A stretch of 56,953 nt of DNA from JAPLNB01 sp964451955 (GCA_964451955.1 CAYVKG010000021.1:1-56953), one strand, 5' to 3'. Positions 40,773 to 50,433 are shown, counted from the first letter of the stretch. Translations and numbers: made by a program. Notes: generated from the sequence alone by a model not told the origin.

Positions 40773-42874
40773 ATGCCCTCAAGCTGAAGACGGCATATCA
40801 CAAAGGACGGGACGACATTGCCACTGAATTCTACCTCCCGTGCATGATGGCCTCCGCTCGGTATGATCGAGCAGTTGGTTTCTTCAGCAGCACCATCTAC
40901 ATCTTGGCTTGGAACGCCTTAAAAGCCTTTGTGAACAACCGCGGCAAGATGCGATTGATCTGCTCTCCCGTGCTGTCGCCCGAGGATGTTGCGGCCCTGA
41001 AGGAGGGACACGCCGCGCACACAGAACAAAAGTTGGCAGAGGCACTTCGCATTGAAGTCGAGCGTCTGTTGTCCGATCCGTACCTCCACAAGCCCAGCAG
41101 AGTGTTGGCGTCGCTGATTTCACTCGGAATCATCGAAGTTAAGATTGCCGTGGTCGGCCTGGAACGCCAGTCGCCCAGGTTGTTTCATGACAAGATGGGG
41201 ATCTTTGCCGATAGTGAAGGCCATGTCGTCATTTTCAAAGGTTCGATGAACGAAACATGGAGTGGACTGGCGAACGACGGCAACCTCGAGTCCATCGACG
41301 TGTTCGTATCCTGGGAAGACGCGCGCGAAGCCAACCGATGCTCTGACGACATGACGTACTTCGAGGCGCTCTGGCAGGACCGATATCCCCAGGCTAGCGT
41401 TCGTCCTTTTCCGCAAATTGCTCTCGATCTAATCGTGACGGCATCTGAACCGAGCAACTGGTCTTCGCTTGTCGATGAAGTCTGCGACGAGATCGCCGGA
41501 GCCTCTCGCCTTTCCGCAGACAGGTCCAGTACCCGGAGATTGCCGCGACCCCACCAATCGCAAGCCATCAACAACTGGCTGGACCACGGACGCCGGGGGA
41601 TATTCGAGCACGCCACCGGCAGCGGCAAGACGTTCACCGCTTTGTGTACGATCCGGGATTCGATTGCCCGCAATGAGGTTCCTGTTATCCTGGTCCCCAG
41701 CGAACTGCTCCTCGGGCAGTGGCTCGCCGAATTGCGTGATACGCTCGCCGATCTCAAGCCAAACATCCTCCCCTGCGGTGCCGGTCATGTCGGATGGCGC
41801 GATGAACGCCTTCTCCGGCCTTGGACGCGAAATCGGCAATCGGGGGCGACGCGGATAGTCCTTTCTACCATGCAGACAGCCTCAAGTGAGGTATTTCGAT
41901 CAGCCCTGGAGCAGGGAAGTCACCTATTCTTGGTCGCGGATGAGGTTCATCGGATCGGGAGCCCCGGTCATCGCACACTCCTTACTGTTGATACTGGCCC
42001 GCGGTTGGGGCTAAGCGCGACTCCGCGGCGGGCCGGCGATCCTGAGGGCACCGCAGCCGTTTTTGAGTACTTCGGCGGCGTCGTTCCCCCGCCATTCACC
42101 CTAGTGGACGCCATCCGGTCCAAGACGCTGACACCATATTTCTACCATGTCCACCAGGTGGCAATGGACGCTGACGAGCAGACGCAATGGGATACCTTGA
42201 CCAGACAGATCGGCGTCCTTGCAGCTCGGGCCCGATCCTCAAAGACGCCGGATCTCGGCACTGCAACTCGCATCAAACATCTGCTAATACAGCGGTCGAG
42301 GATTGCCAAGACAGCCTCGGCCAAGACGCCGCTTGCACTGGCCGTGCTTCGCCAGTATTTCGCTGGGGGCCAGAAGTGGATTGTGTACTGCGATGACCAG
42401 GCCCAGCTTGCTTCTGTCCTTGATGCGGCTACATCTGCCGGACTGCCCGCTGCCGAATATCACTCTACCATGGCAGGCAACCGCGACCACACGCTTCACC
42501 ATTTTGCGACAAACGGCGGCATTCTTGTGTCCATTCGATGCCTTGACGAGGGTGTTGATATACCTTCCGTCACACACGCCCTTATCCTCGCGTCGTCGCA
42601 GAACTCTCGCGAGTTCATTCAACGGCGCGGCCGGGTCCTTAGGCTCGCCCCCGGCAAATCACTCGCTTTCATTCACGATGCTGTCGTCGTGCCGACGCTC
42701 CTTGAAGGCAAGGACCCCGACACTTCCCTGCTAGAGAGCGAAATTGCCAGAGCAATCGAGTTTGGCAGACATGCGGAGAATCCCAGCGCGATTACCGACC
42801 TGGAGCGGATGGCTGCCCGAGTTGGACTAGACGTACAAGCCCTTATCGAGGGTGGATATGAAGACGACCAATGA
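40760..42874 (+). CDS. PLD-nuclease / SF2 helicase fusion
   Basis: 704 aa from GTG 40760 behind GGGGGG. N-terminal phospholipase-D-like domain: YDRAVGFFSSTIYILAW, then the HKD motif in FHDKMGIFADSEGHVVIFKGSMNETWSGL (about residues 145-170). Helicase core: ATGSGKT (about 290), ADEVHRIG, LGLSATPRR, then helicase C with SIRCLDEGVDIPSV and QRRGRVLRL. The same combination occurs in restriction and DISARM- or Dnd-like defence systems, where it unwinds and cuts unmodified DNA. It overlaps both neighbouring genes by a few bases. Confidence 0.92.
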   Translation: MPGLNALKLKTAYHKGRDDIATEFYLPCMMASARYDRAVGFFSSTIYILAWNALKAFVNNRGKMRLICSPVLSPEDVAALKEGHAAHTEQKLAEALRIEVERLLSDPYLHKPSRVLASLISLGIIEVKIAVVGLERQSPRLFHDKMGIFADSEGHVVIFKGSMNETWSGLANDGNLESIDVFVSWEDAREANRCSDDMTYFEALWQDRYPQASVRPFPQIALDLIVTASEPSNWSSLVDEVCDEIAGASRLSADRSSTRRLPRPHQSQAINNWLDHGRRGIFEHATGSGKTFTALCTIRDSIARNEVPVILVPSELLLGQWLAELRDTLADLKPNILPCGAGHVGWRDERLLRPWTRNRQSGATRIVLSTMQTASSEVFRSALEQGSHLFLVADEVHRIGSPGHRTLLTVDTGPRLGLSATPRRAGDPEGTAAVFEYFGGVVPPPFTLVDAIRSKTLTPYFYHVHQVAMDADEQTQWDTLTRQIGVLAARARSSKTPDLGTATRIKHLLIQRSRIAKTASAKTPLALAVLRQYFAGGQKWIVYCDDQAQLASVLDAATSAGLPAAEYHSTMAGNRDHTLHHFATNGGILVSIRCLDEGVDIPSVTHALILASSQNSREFIQRRGRVLRLAPGKSLAFIHDAVVVPTLLEGKDPDTSLLESEIARAIEFGRHAENPSAITDLERMAARVGLDVQALIEGGYEDDQ

Positions 42875-43058
42875 TATGAGTGACCTTCAGCAGAGCGTAG
42901 AGCGGTTGCGCAAGGAGAGGTTTCCATCCCTGCCGGCCGAGTTGGTTCGGGAGATTGTCTCCATTGAGGCGGAGTTTATTGGAAATCGCCCGCACGCCAT
43001 TGAGCGAATCCGGGACGCCGTGGAGGAGTTTCTTACGAAGGAGAGTGCCTTATGCTGA
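42858..43058 (+). CDS. 66-aa DNA-modification-system small protein
   Basis: MKTTNDMSDLQQSVERLRKERFPSLPAELVREIVSIEAEFIGNRPHAIERIRDAVEEFLTKESALC, all helical. It resembles the short proteins found immediately before DndD-like ATPases in modification-based defence loci. GAGGGTGG precedes ATG 42858; the start lies inside the helicase gene and the stop overlaps the next start, so all are translationally coupled. Probably a structural partner of the ATPase that follows. Confidence 0.75.
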   Translation: MKTTNDMSDLQQSVERLRKERFPSLPAELVREIVSIEAEFIGNRPHAIERIRDAVEEFLTKESALC

Positions 43059-45034
43059 AGCTGCTTCGTCTGACGATGGACAACTTCGGCCCCTACAAAG
43101 GCCAGCAGGCCATTGAGTTCGACAAGGAAGATGGCGTGCTGCTGGTATACGGCGAGAACATGCGGGGAAAGACATCGCTCATAAATGCCATCCGGTATGC
43201 GCTGTTCGGCAAGGTTATCAGCCGCGGGGCGAGGACAGTCGCTCTCCACCAGATTGGCAACTGGGAGGCTGCCAAGGACGGCATCTTCGGGTTTAGGGTT
43301 ATACTTGAGTTTGAGCACGACGGCATCGCCTACGAGCTGACCCGCCACTGCCAAAAACGCGCTGAGGTGACGACGCCCAGGACTGACCACGACTACATCC
43401 AGCAACGATATCTCAAACGTTCGGGAAGCGTCTTGAGTCCCGAGGAAGGGGACCTCGTGCTGTCGCGAATCATGCCTGAGCAGGTGTCACGGTTTTTTCT
43501 CTTTGATGGTGAGCTTCTGCAGCAGTACGAGGAACTACTGCGCAATGAAAGCGATATGGGTAAGCAGATCAAGGAGTCCATTGAGCGTATTCTCGGCGTG
43601 CCCATCATGACGAACGCCCGTGCCGACCTAGCAGAACTGAAGAAGGAAGCGGAGCGACAGGAGTCAAATGCTGCGCAGAAGGATCAGCGGACGCGGGAAC
43701 TGGGAACGCACAATGCCGAGGAGATGGACAAGCGTGTCAGACACGAGCAGGAGATTGAACGCCTCAAGTCTGAACTGGAAGCGCTTCGGCAACAGAAGAG
43801 TTCACAGGAAGATACCCTGAAGAAGACGGAACGAGTCAAAGCCCTGCTTCAGGAGAGGGATGGGCTGATCGCTCAGACCACTGTTCTAACGAATCGAATG
43901 GACGAAAAGGCAGAGCGGCTGAAGCAGATGAATTCAGAAGCATGGATTTGGCTGCTTCGGCCGGCCGTTGAATCTGTCCGAGCGAGGTTGCGGGCGAAGG
44001 AGATGGAGCTTCGGCAATCCGAGGCCCAGCGTGAGATTGCCAAGAGGGCCGTTGAGGATACTGAGCGGGCCCTTGCTAAGCGGGAGTGCCATGTCTGCCA
44101 CCAACCGCTGCCGATTGAGCGGGAGGAAATGCTGCGTCAGGCATTGGCTGGCTTGCGCGACGCGGCGAACACGGCCCCGAAAAAGGACCAGCTCGACGCC
44201 GTGGTGGCGAGACTCGCTGCTATCACGAAGACGGATGTTGCCGACAAGACGGACGCCGTTCGAGAGATTATTCACGCCATCGAGGACTGTCGCATCGACC
44301 GCGCCAACAAGCAGAATCGCATTTCCGAAATCGCCGAGCAGACCAAGGACCTAGACGAGAGCGAGATTCGGAGGCTGATGGCGGAGTACGACAAGACCGT
44401 TCAGGAGATCGGAATCGTTGACCGAGGTATTCAGGCGGAGCAGGATAGACTGGCTGCCGTGAACGAGAATATTCGTCGCATTCAAGCTGAGCTGGACCGT
44501 GTCGGAGGGGCGGACCTCTCACGGGAACGACGACGCCGCGAAGTCTACGGGATGCTGCACGATCTCTTTACGGAAGGCGTAGGAGTCTATCGTGAGCGGC
44601 TTCGCGGGAAAGTGGAAGTGGATGCCACCGCTCTTTTTCGACAGCTGACCTCAGAGCCGGATTACGACCGCCTTAACATCAATGAGAACTACGGCCTTAC
44701 GATCGTTCACAAGGGCGGCAGCGTGATTCCAGTTCGCTCTGCGGGCGCTGAGCACATTGTTGCCTTGTCACTCATGGGAGCACTTCAGAAGAATGCACCG
44801 CTTCAGGGGCCAATCGTCATGGACTCGCCTTTTGGGCGACTTGACAACGCCCACACGACCAGGGTGATTGCCACTCTGCCGAACATGGCTAAGCAGGTGA
44901 TGCTGCTGGTCCACGAGTCCGAGCTTGAGCCGACTCTTGCCCGTAATGGCCTGAAGGGCAATCTCCGGCGTGAATATCGTATTGCACGAAAGAGTGCCAT
45001 GCACTCTCTACTTGAAAAGCCCACGGGAAAATAG
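43052..45034 (+). CDS. DndD/Rad50-like SMC ATPase
   Basis: 660 aa. N-terminal ATPase half: MLKLLRLTMDNFGPYKGQQAIEF with Walker A YGENMRGKTS, then RFFLFDGELLQQYEELL, a hallmark of DndD-type proteins. Long antiparallel coiled coils (about 190-540) are joined by a zinc hook RECHVCHQPLP near residue 350. The C-terminal half has a signature-like SAGAEHIVALSLM and Walker B GPIVMDSPFGRLD. Family members hold and scan DNA ends or act in phosphorothioate and related defence. No cysteine desulfurase or DndC is nearby, so DNA sulfuration is not supported here. Confidence 0.9.
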   Translation: MLKLLRLTMDNFGPYKGQQAIEFDKEDGVLLVYGENMRGKTSLINAIRYALFGKVISRGARTVALHQIGNWEAAKDGIFGFRVILEFEHDGIAYELTRHCQKRAEVTTPRTDHDYIQQRYLKRSGSVLSPEEGDLVLSRIMPEQVSRFFLFDGELLQQYEELLRNESDMGKQIKESIERILGVPIMTNARADLAELKKEAERQESNAAQKDQRTRELGTHNAEEMDKRVRHEQEIERLKSELEALRQQKSSQEDTLKKTERVKALLQERDGLIAQTTVLTNRMDEKAERLKQMNSEAWIWLLRPAVESVRARLRAKEMELRQSEAQREIAKRAVEDTERALAKRECHVCHQPLPIEREEMLRQALAGLRDAANTAPKKDQLDAVVARLAAITKTDVADKTDAVREIIHAIEDCRIDRANKQNRISEIAEQTKDLDESEIRRLMAEYDKTVQEIGIVDRGIQAEQDRLAAVNENIRRIQAELDRVGGADLSRERRRREVYGMLHDLFTEGVGVYRERLRGKVEVDATALFRQLTSEPDYDRLNINENYGLTIVHKGGSVIPVRSAGAEHIVALSLMGALQKNAPLQGPIVMDSPFGRLDNAHTTRVIATLPNMAKQVMLLVHESELEPTLARNGLKGNLRREYRIARKSAMHSLLEKPTGK

Positions 45035-45036
45035 CG

Positions 45037-45432
45037 ATGCCAAGCGACAAGAACACTATTGGCGTAACGATTAGGGCTCAACAGGTGCTTGACCTAATTG
45101 GAGAACGGGGGTTGTTCCTCGATCAAATGGACGTGGCGAAATTTGCAATGGCGCTGGCGATTCGCCGCGGTGTTACGCCCTCCGACACACCGGGGGCCGA
45201 TACCAAGTGGAACGTCGGCAGCTTTGACAAAGACGGGCGACTCCGCGACCTCGTCCCCATTCTGTTTCCCGACGTGGAAGCGCCGTATCGAGCGGTTGAG
45301 TCCTTGGTGAACGCGGGGCTTGAAATCATGGGCAAGGAGAGTCCCGGTACGTTCGACCTCCTGGCTGCGCTAACTTCTTCATATGAAGAGAAGAGCGCAT
45401 CGCCTGTATCGTCAGCTTCGAGATCGCCGTGA
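45037..45432 (+). CDS. 131-aa protein of the defence cluster
   Basis: TIRAQQVLDLIGERGLFLDQMDVAKFAMALAIRRGV, then WNVGSFDKDGRLRDLVPILFPDVEAPYRAVESLVNAGLEIMG. It is a mostly helical protein that occupies the position DndE has after DndD, although I see no convincing sequence match. Its last about 20 residues are Ser-rich. After the TGA at 45430-45432 the same frame stays open for 48 codons (including FPTNLDLDVLCIKAGDTAARVDGNVALIEHLPELG) up to the TrlF gene, which may be a lost C-terminus. ATG 45037 has a weak site and starts 2 bp after the ATPase stop. Confidence 0.7.
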   Translation: MPSDKNTIGVTIRAQQVLDLIGERGLFLDQMDVAKFAMALAIRRGVTPSDTPGADTKWNVGSFDKDGRLRDLVPILFPDVEAPYRAVESLVNAGLEIMGKESPGTFDLLAALTSSYEEKSASPVSSASRSP

Positions 45433-45589
45433 TCGCAAACCGCGCGGGCGGAAGAAGACGGACTATGGCGATTCCCAACTAACCTCGATCTGGATGTGCT
45501 GTGCATCAAGGCTGGCGATACAGCTGCTAGGGTGGATGGAAATGTCGCCCTGATAGAACACTTGCCGGAACTGGGATAGGAGATGGTCC

Positions 45590-48280
45590 ATGGCTGTGAC
45601 TCTTGCCGACATTCAAAAAGCGGATGGTGGAGCGCAGTTTGTCAACGCCGATCTGCATGTTCATTCCTACGGGGCTTCACGCTGCGTAGGGGACACCACG
45701 ATGACCCCTGAGGCCATTGTGGATTCGGCAATTGCCATGGGAATCCGGGTATTGGCATTAACGGATCACAACTCCGATGCCAATACCGAGCGGAGCATCG
45801 CCTATGCACAACAAAAGCACGCGGGGGAAATCCTGGTGCTGGCTGGTTTGGAGATCACGACGGCACACGGCCACCTTCTTGTGTACTTCTCGCCAACGCA
45901 GACTGCCAATGCACGCAATCTCCTCGCGAAGCTTAATATTGTCGGATCGCCCGGGGATGGCGATGCTCACACGACGATGTCCATGGCTGATGCGATCCGG
46001 GAGGCTGAACGCCTCGGGGGCATCTGCGTCGCTGCCCACATCGACCGCTCGAAGACCGGATTCGACACCCTTGCCGCCGGCTTCCCGAATTGGAAGCGAG
46101 ACATACTCGTTTCCGCCGGGCTTTATGGACTGGAATGCGATGCGCCCGCGAGTCTCAAGTGGTACTCGGATGCCGACGAGCAGTCCCCCAATGGCGCCGA
46201 GCGCACGAAACTCTTGGCGGCCAGGAAGGACAACCAGGCTCTCATTGGTCGGCCGTGCCTGGCACATATTCAGGGCTCGGATGCACACACATTGGCCGAG
46301 TTTTCGGCCACACGGACGGACAAGCCATGGATAAGGCTGAAGCTCGATGAATTGACTTACGAGGCTTTCAGGACGGCATTCACCGATGCCGAAGCACGAA
46401 TCCGCGCCGTTGCGGCAGTTCCACGCTCCGTACCTCGAATTCTAGGGATGCATGTCACTGGGGGCTTTCTGGACGGTGAATGCTATCGCTTCAGCGATAA
46501 TCTCACTTGCATCATTGGGGGGCGGGGGACCGGGAAGTCCACAGCGCTGCAAACACTTGCCTACGGCTTGGGCATGGACGATGACTTTGCTTCACATGGG
46601 AACTGCCCAGGTACTGTTGTCGTGTACTGTCAGGACCAGGCAGGCGTACTCTATCGGTACGAGAGAGTGCAGGGTGCGTCGCCTGTAGTGAAGGCGAAGG
46701 ACGACGGCGACATCGAGGACGTGCCAGTTGATGCTTTCCGAGTGGAGTTTTATCGGCAAGGCGAGCTGGCGGAAGTCGCGAAAAATCCACTGAAGCAACC
46801 CGGCCTGCTCCAGGAGTTTCTTGACCGACACCTCGTCTTGGCGGACCTTTTTGCCAGAGAGGCCCAACTCGTTAGCGAACTCGAACAGAACTCGGCGCAA
46901 CTCATACCGCTCGAGGCCAATGCTGCGACGATTTCACAAAAGAACCAACTTCTGTCCGAAGCAAATAAGAAGTTGACCATTGCAGAAACGGGCAAACTGA
47001 AAGACATAGCCGCGGCGCAAACCCAACTCGCAAATGAGAAAAGCCTCGCCAAGGCTCTGGCTTCGGTAGCGACCGACTATACACGCGGTATATCGCTCGC
47101 CAGTTCTCTGCGGGACTACGGCCAGTTGGAGGCGATGGCGACACCACTGACTGATGCAACAGCAGCCAAGGCAGTTTTGACGCAGGTCAAACAGGAAATC
47201 GAGTCAGTAAACGCCTTCCTGAAGCAGAAGGAGGGCGAGATCTGCTCGCGGCTGACCACAGCCGCGACCGTTGTCAATACGCTCCTGAACCAGTTGAAGC
47301 AATCGCAAGCGAAACTGGAAAGTGATCTGAACGCAAAGATCGCGGAGCTTCAGAAGAAGGGCCTCACTGGCAGCATTACGGAGCTGACCAATCTGCTCAG
47401 CCAGAAAAGTGCGCTGATGCAGGAAATCTCGAAAATAAAAACGCAGTCGCCGCAGTTGGAGAAGCTGCGGACTGACCGCAAGCAGATGCTCTCGGACTTG
47501 TCTGCGGTGCGCAACGAGATCATGAGCCGCCGGCGTAGTCAATTGGGCTCCATCAACCCAAATCTCGCTGAGACTATTCAGGATTTCATAGTTGCGGTCC
47601 GCTATGAGCCCAGCGGGATCATCGGATCGTTTAAGCAGTTCCTAAGCGAGAAGATGCATGGCACGTACTTTCCTGACGCGCTTGCGGCCACGATGTGCGC
47701 CCACCTCGACCCGCCCCAACTGGCACAACTGCTGTTGAACCAGGACATCGATCACCTCGTCTCGTTGGGCGGCCTGAGCCGAGAATGGGCTACCAGGATG
47801 TGCGAGAAGCTCAGGTACTACAATACACTCCATACCTTGGAGTGCATGTGGAAGCCCCCGTGTCCCGTCATCTCGATCAAGACGAAGAGCGCGACGCCCA
47901 AGTCCATCCCAGTCGACCAGCTGTCAGACGGCCAGAAGCACACGATTCTCCTCACGATCGCTATGCTTGCAGAATCCAACATCCCGCTCGTAATCGATCA
48001 GCCTGAGGATGATCTCGACAACGCCTTCGTGTTCACTGCCGTTGTGAAGACTCTTCGGTCCATCAAAGAGCGACGTCAGGTCATCTTGGTTACACACAAC
48101 GCCAACATTGCGGTCCTGGGTGACGCGGAACTGCTCTTGCCGATGCGACGCAACGGGGATATCGGAGAAGCCTTCGATCGCGGTTCGATTGACAAAGTTG
48201 ATACGAAAAGGGCCGCGCTGAACATTTTGGAGGGCGGCAAAGAGGCCTTCCATCGTCGGGAAGTCATGTACGCACACTGA
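45590..48280 (+). CDS. TrlF-type PHP-domain SMC ATPase
   Basis: 896 aa. N-terminal PHP phosphoesterase or nuclease domain with metal motifs NADLHVHSYG, LTDHNSD, AHIDRS and GSDAHTL. SMC-like ATPase: Walker A IIGGRGTGKST (about 309), coiled coils (about 420-690), DQLSDGQKHTILL signature and VIDQPEDDLDNAFV Walker B (about 800), then LVTHNANIAVLGDAE. TrlF-type proteins occur in phage-defence islands. GGAG precedes ATG 45590. It is the last gene of the cluster and the best candidate for the effector that destroys nucleic acid or nucleotides on infection. Confidence 0.9.
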   Translation: MAVTLADIQKADGGAQFVNADLHVHSYGASRCVGDTTMTPEAIVDSAIAMGIRVLALTDHNSDANTERSIAYAQQKHAGEILVLAGLEITTAHGHLLVYFSPTQTANARNLLAKLNIVGSPGDGDAHTTMSMADAIREAERLGGICVAAHIDRSKTGFDTLAAGFPNWKRDILVSAGLYGLECDAPASLKWYSDADEQSPNGAERTKLLAARKDNQALIGRPCLAHIQGSDAHTLAEFSATRTDKPWIRLKLDELTYEAFRTAFTDAEARIRAVAAVPRSVPRILGMHVTGGFLDGECYRFSDNLTCIIGGRGTGKSTALQTLAYGLGMDDDFASHGNCPGTVVVYCQDQAGVLYRYERVQGASPVVKAKDDGDIEDVPVDAFRVEFYRQGELAEVAKNPLKQPGLLQEFLDRHLVLADLFAREAQLVSELEQNSAQLIPLEANAATISQKNQLLSEANKKLTIAETGKLKDIAAAQTQLANEKSLAKALASVATDYTRGISLASSLRDYGQLEAMATPLTDATAAKAVLTQVKQEIESVNAFLKQKEGEICSRLTTAATVVNTLLNQLKQSQAKLESDLNAKIAELQKKGLTGSITELTNLLSQKSALMQEISKIKTQSPQLEKLRTDRKQMLSDLSAVRNEIMSRRRSQLGSINPNLAETIQDFIVAVRYEPSGIIGSFKQFLSEKMHGTYFPDALAATMCAHLDPPQLAQLLLNQDIDHLVSLGGLSREWATRMCEKLRYYNTLHTLECMWKPPCPVISIKTKSATPKSIPVDQLSDGQKHTILLTIAMLAESNIPLVIDQPEDDLDNAFVFTAVVKTLRSIKERRQVILVTHNANIAVLGDAELLLPMRRNGDIGEAFDRGSIDKVDTKRAALNILEGGKEAFHRREVMYAH

Positions 48281-48531
48281 CGCAGCAAGTTGACGTCCGA
48301 ATTGCAGACCGAGAGGCTGGCCGCATACACACGCTCCCTCCGGAGGCATTGACACCACACATCTCACGTCACGCATGGAGCGTGGGATTCTGGCGGACAC
48401 AGCGACGCGAGGTCGCTGTCGATATCAGCACGGAGTCGGTCCTCGGTGAGCAGCCGGCTTTTGCCGCGGTTCCACGGCTCGAACCATATGCCCAATCCGC
48501 TGACGAGCTCTTCGTGGGTACCAACCGCTAG
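48281..48531 (+). pseudogene. Coding-like remnant after the defence cluster
   Basis: An open frame runs from the end of the TrlF gene to TAG 48529-48531: TQQVDVRIADREAGRIHTLPPEALTPHISRHAWSVGFWRTQRREVAVDISTESVLGEQPAFAAVPRLEPYAQSADELFVGTNR. The latter half looks like real protein. No ATG or GTG with a ribosome binding site is present (TTG 48349 is the only candidate). It is probably the 3' end of a gene lost when the cluster inserted. Confidence 0.35.
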
Positions 48532-49154
48532 TCAAACACGGATTCCCCATCAAACACGCCCATCACCATGCGCCGCATCCGCACGGCGGTGATAGGCACC
48601 TCGCCCAGCCCGGCTTTCGTGCGCACCCGGTTCACCGCCCGGCGGATGTTCAGTATCTGTCGGCGCACCGGTGCAAACGGTGCGAACCGGGTTTTCCGTA
48701 GCGCATTCTGGAGTGTTTCCGCTGAGTGCTTGACAGCCTGCTCCAAGAGGTAGGCCTTAAGGGAGCTATAGCTCTCGCGGTCGATCCGCACGTGCGGATG
48801 GCCGCCCCGGTGACTCAGGGAGTAGCCAGCGAACCTGATCGGCGCGCGTCGGGCATCACGGATCCTCTTTGCCTCTTCTGCGAAGAAATGGTGCTTCCCA
48901 CTCGTGGCCAAGAGCAGGAAGAACCGCCCGTGGCGGATGTACTGCATGTTGGCGAGCCCGGATCGCTTCCGCCGGGCGCGCTGCCATTTCGTGCGATTAA
49001 TGCTGTATTTCTCGATCAACTTCCGGTCCACGTCGGCCGGGTCCTTGTGCTCCGGCACGCGACCGGCCACATAGAACCAGTAGCCGTTTCGCAGGTACGA
49101 CACCGCCACCTGCTGCACGAATCCTTCGACTGACGTCGCTTCACACCGGTACAT
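48528..49154 (-). CDS. Basic protein of unknown function (208 aa)
   Basis: MYRCEATSVEGFVQQVAVSYLRNGYWFYVAGRVPEHKDPADVDRKLIEKYSINRTKWQRARRKRSGLANMQYIRHGRFFLLLATSGKHHFF, then FAGYSLSHRGGHPHVRIDRESY and PVRRQILNIRRAVNRVR. Very rich in Arg and Lys with an alternating strand and helix pattern, so nucleic-acid binding is likely. I have seen similar proteins in planctomycete genomes without a function. It lies downstream, on the same strand, of the hairpin-dense segment at 49390-50270 and may act with it. ATG 49154 has a GGGAGGG-type site. Confidence 0.7.
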   Translation of the reverse strand: MYRCEATSVEGFVQQVAVSYLRNGYWFYVAGRVPEHKDPADVDRKLIEKYSINRTKWQRARRKRSGLANMQYIRHGRFFLLLATSGKHHFFAEEAKRIRDARRAPIRFAGYSLSHRGGHPHVRIDRESYSSLKAYLLEQAVKHSAETLQNALRKTRFAPFAPVRRQILNIRRAVNRVRTKAGLGEVPITAVRMRRMVMGVFDGESVFD

Positions 49155-49389
49155 GACCCCATCCCTCCCGAACCACTGTTATGGGAAAATGGGTGGGGAT
49201 TGTTTCATGATCAAGGCACAATTCCCCGAAAGCCTTGCGGTGACCGACCCTCGCCATGCCAGCCGGCATGGAAAACCGCAACAGGAACCGCAGGTTGCGA
49301 ACCTTTCGTCACCGACCTCGCACGCGAATATCCTCTCTGCCGCCGCCGCGTGCGAAGCGCACCGCACTACATTCCTGTATTGCAGTTGC

Positions 49390-50270
49390 CTAATTCATAG
49401 CGGTAGCGGCTTAAGAACCTCATGCCAACGCCGGGCAGACCCGTAGTGTTGGCCATCAAATCGCTGCCAAAACAGAACCCGCCTCCCGGCGGGGCCTGGT
49501 TTGACCGCGTCATCGTCCTTCCCAGGATACAGCGGCCGGAGGGAGGGGATCTCTCTCCCCTCCCCCGGCCACATTACGTCATCAAGACGGGGACACCCGT
49601 CGCCTCTTTCGTCCCTCTTGTCGTGCCCGGCACCACCCGTAAGCACACGAGACCACGACCCCACTGCCTTGCAGGGCCTTGGCCGGGCTCCCGCCCGGTC
49701 CTACTTGAGGCACGCTCCCAGACTGCGGCGTTTAAATCACCTGCCTGACATGGCAGGCACCGGTTACCAGCCGGCAGCCGCAGTCCTTCCTCGGTTAGTG
49801 ATGACCTTCGCACAACCAATCACGTCCGTAGGGCGAATTGACGCCCAGGCCGCAACTCCATGTCCGGGGCTCCCGCTCCGGCATAGTTTCCGCGTGCTTG
49901 CACCCGCAAGCCCGCGATTTCAGGGGGTAGAACGTAGAAGCTCCCCCTTACCCATGAGCCGCGGCTTTTCCGCGTTCGGCTCCGTCTTTGGCTGCGCTGA
50001 CCGGTAAGGGCTTAATGCCCCGTTCATCGTTGAGCTATTCACCGTCCGCCGTTTGGGCGGAACGCCGAGCCTTGTCAATAGACCCGGTTGGACACGTCGC
50101 CGTGCCCAAGCTCCCGACACCGGATTGCGTTGAACGAACCTGACGGGACTTGCACCCGAATTGCCATTGAGGCTGTGGTCCGAACCCCGCAGGGGGATTT
50201 GCTCCGACAGGTCGGAACTCACCCGCTTCGATCATCACGACCTCCGCGCATCGCGGAGGGATTTCCCGAT
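49390..50270 (-). ncRNA. Candidate large structured RNA
   Basis: No frame here looks coding, but stable hairpins follow one another: 49534-49570 (GGCCGG-A-GGGAGGGGA stem), 49683-49698, 49742-49759 (TGCCTG / CAGGCA), 49896-49911 (GCTTGC / GCAAGC), the GAGCCG / CGGCTC pair near 49957, CCGCC / GGCGG near 50045, TCCGAC-AG-GTCGGA near 50207 and CCTCCGCG / CGCGGAGG at 50251-50269. On the minus strand it contains GGGTGCAAGTCCC (near 50150), a motif like those in group II introns, and it lies upstream of the minus-strand gene at 48528. The strand is inferred from that. Exact ends are unknown. Confidence 0.4.
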
Positions 50271-50433
50271 CGCCCGTATTCCTGATTCTTCAAAAAGACC
50301 AATGGGATAGAAGCTGGAGATTGACTCACAAACGGAGGTTTACTTCCAGCAGCCTCCCTCGAACTGGGCGAGCCATTCTCATGGCACCCAGCTCTACGGG
50401 TCACTCGCCTGAACGGTGGTAAATCCGTTCCCC

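Noticed and set aside
43052..45034. Phosphorothioate (Dnd) modification system
   Set aside because: The ATPase is DndD-like, but no cysteine desulfurase, DndB or DndC gene is in the window; methylation by the adjacent methylase is the simpler reading.
49534..50269. CRISPR array or tandem repeats
   Set aside because: The hairpins are all different in sequence and there are no regularly spaced direct repeats.
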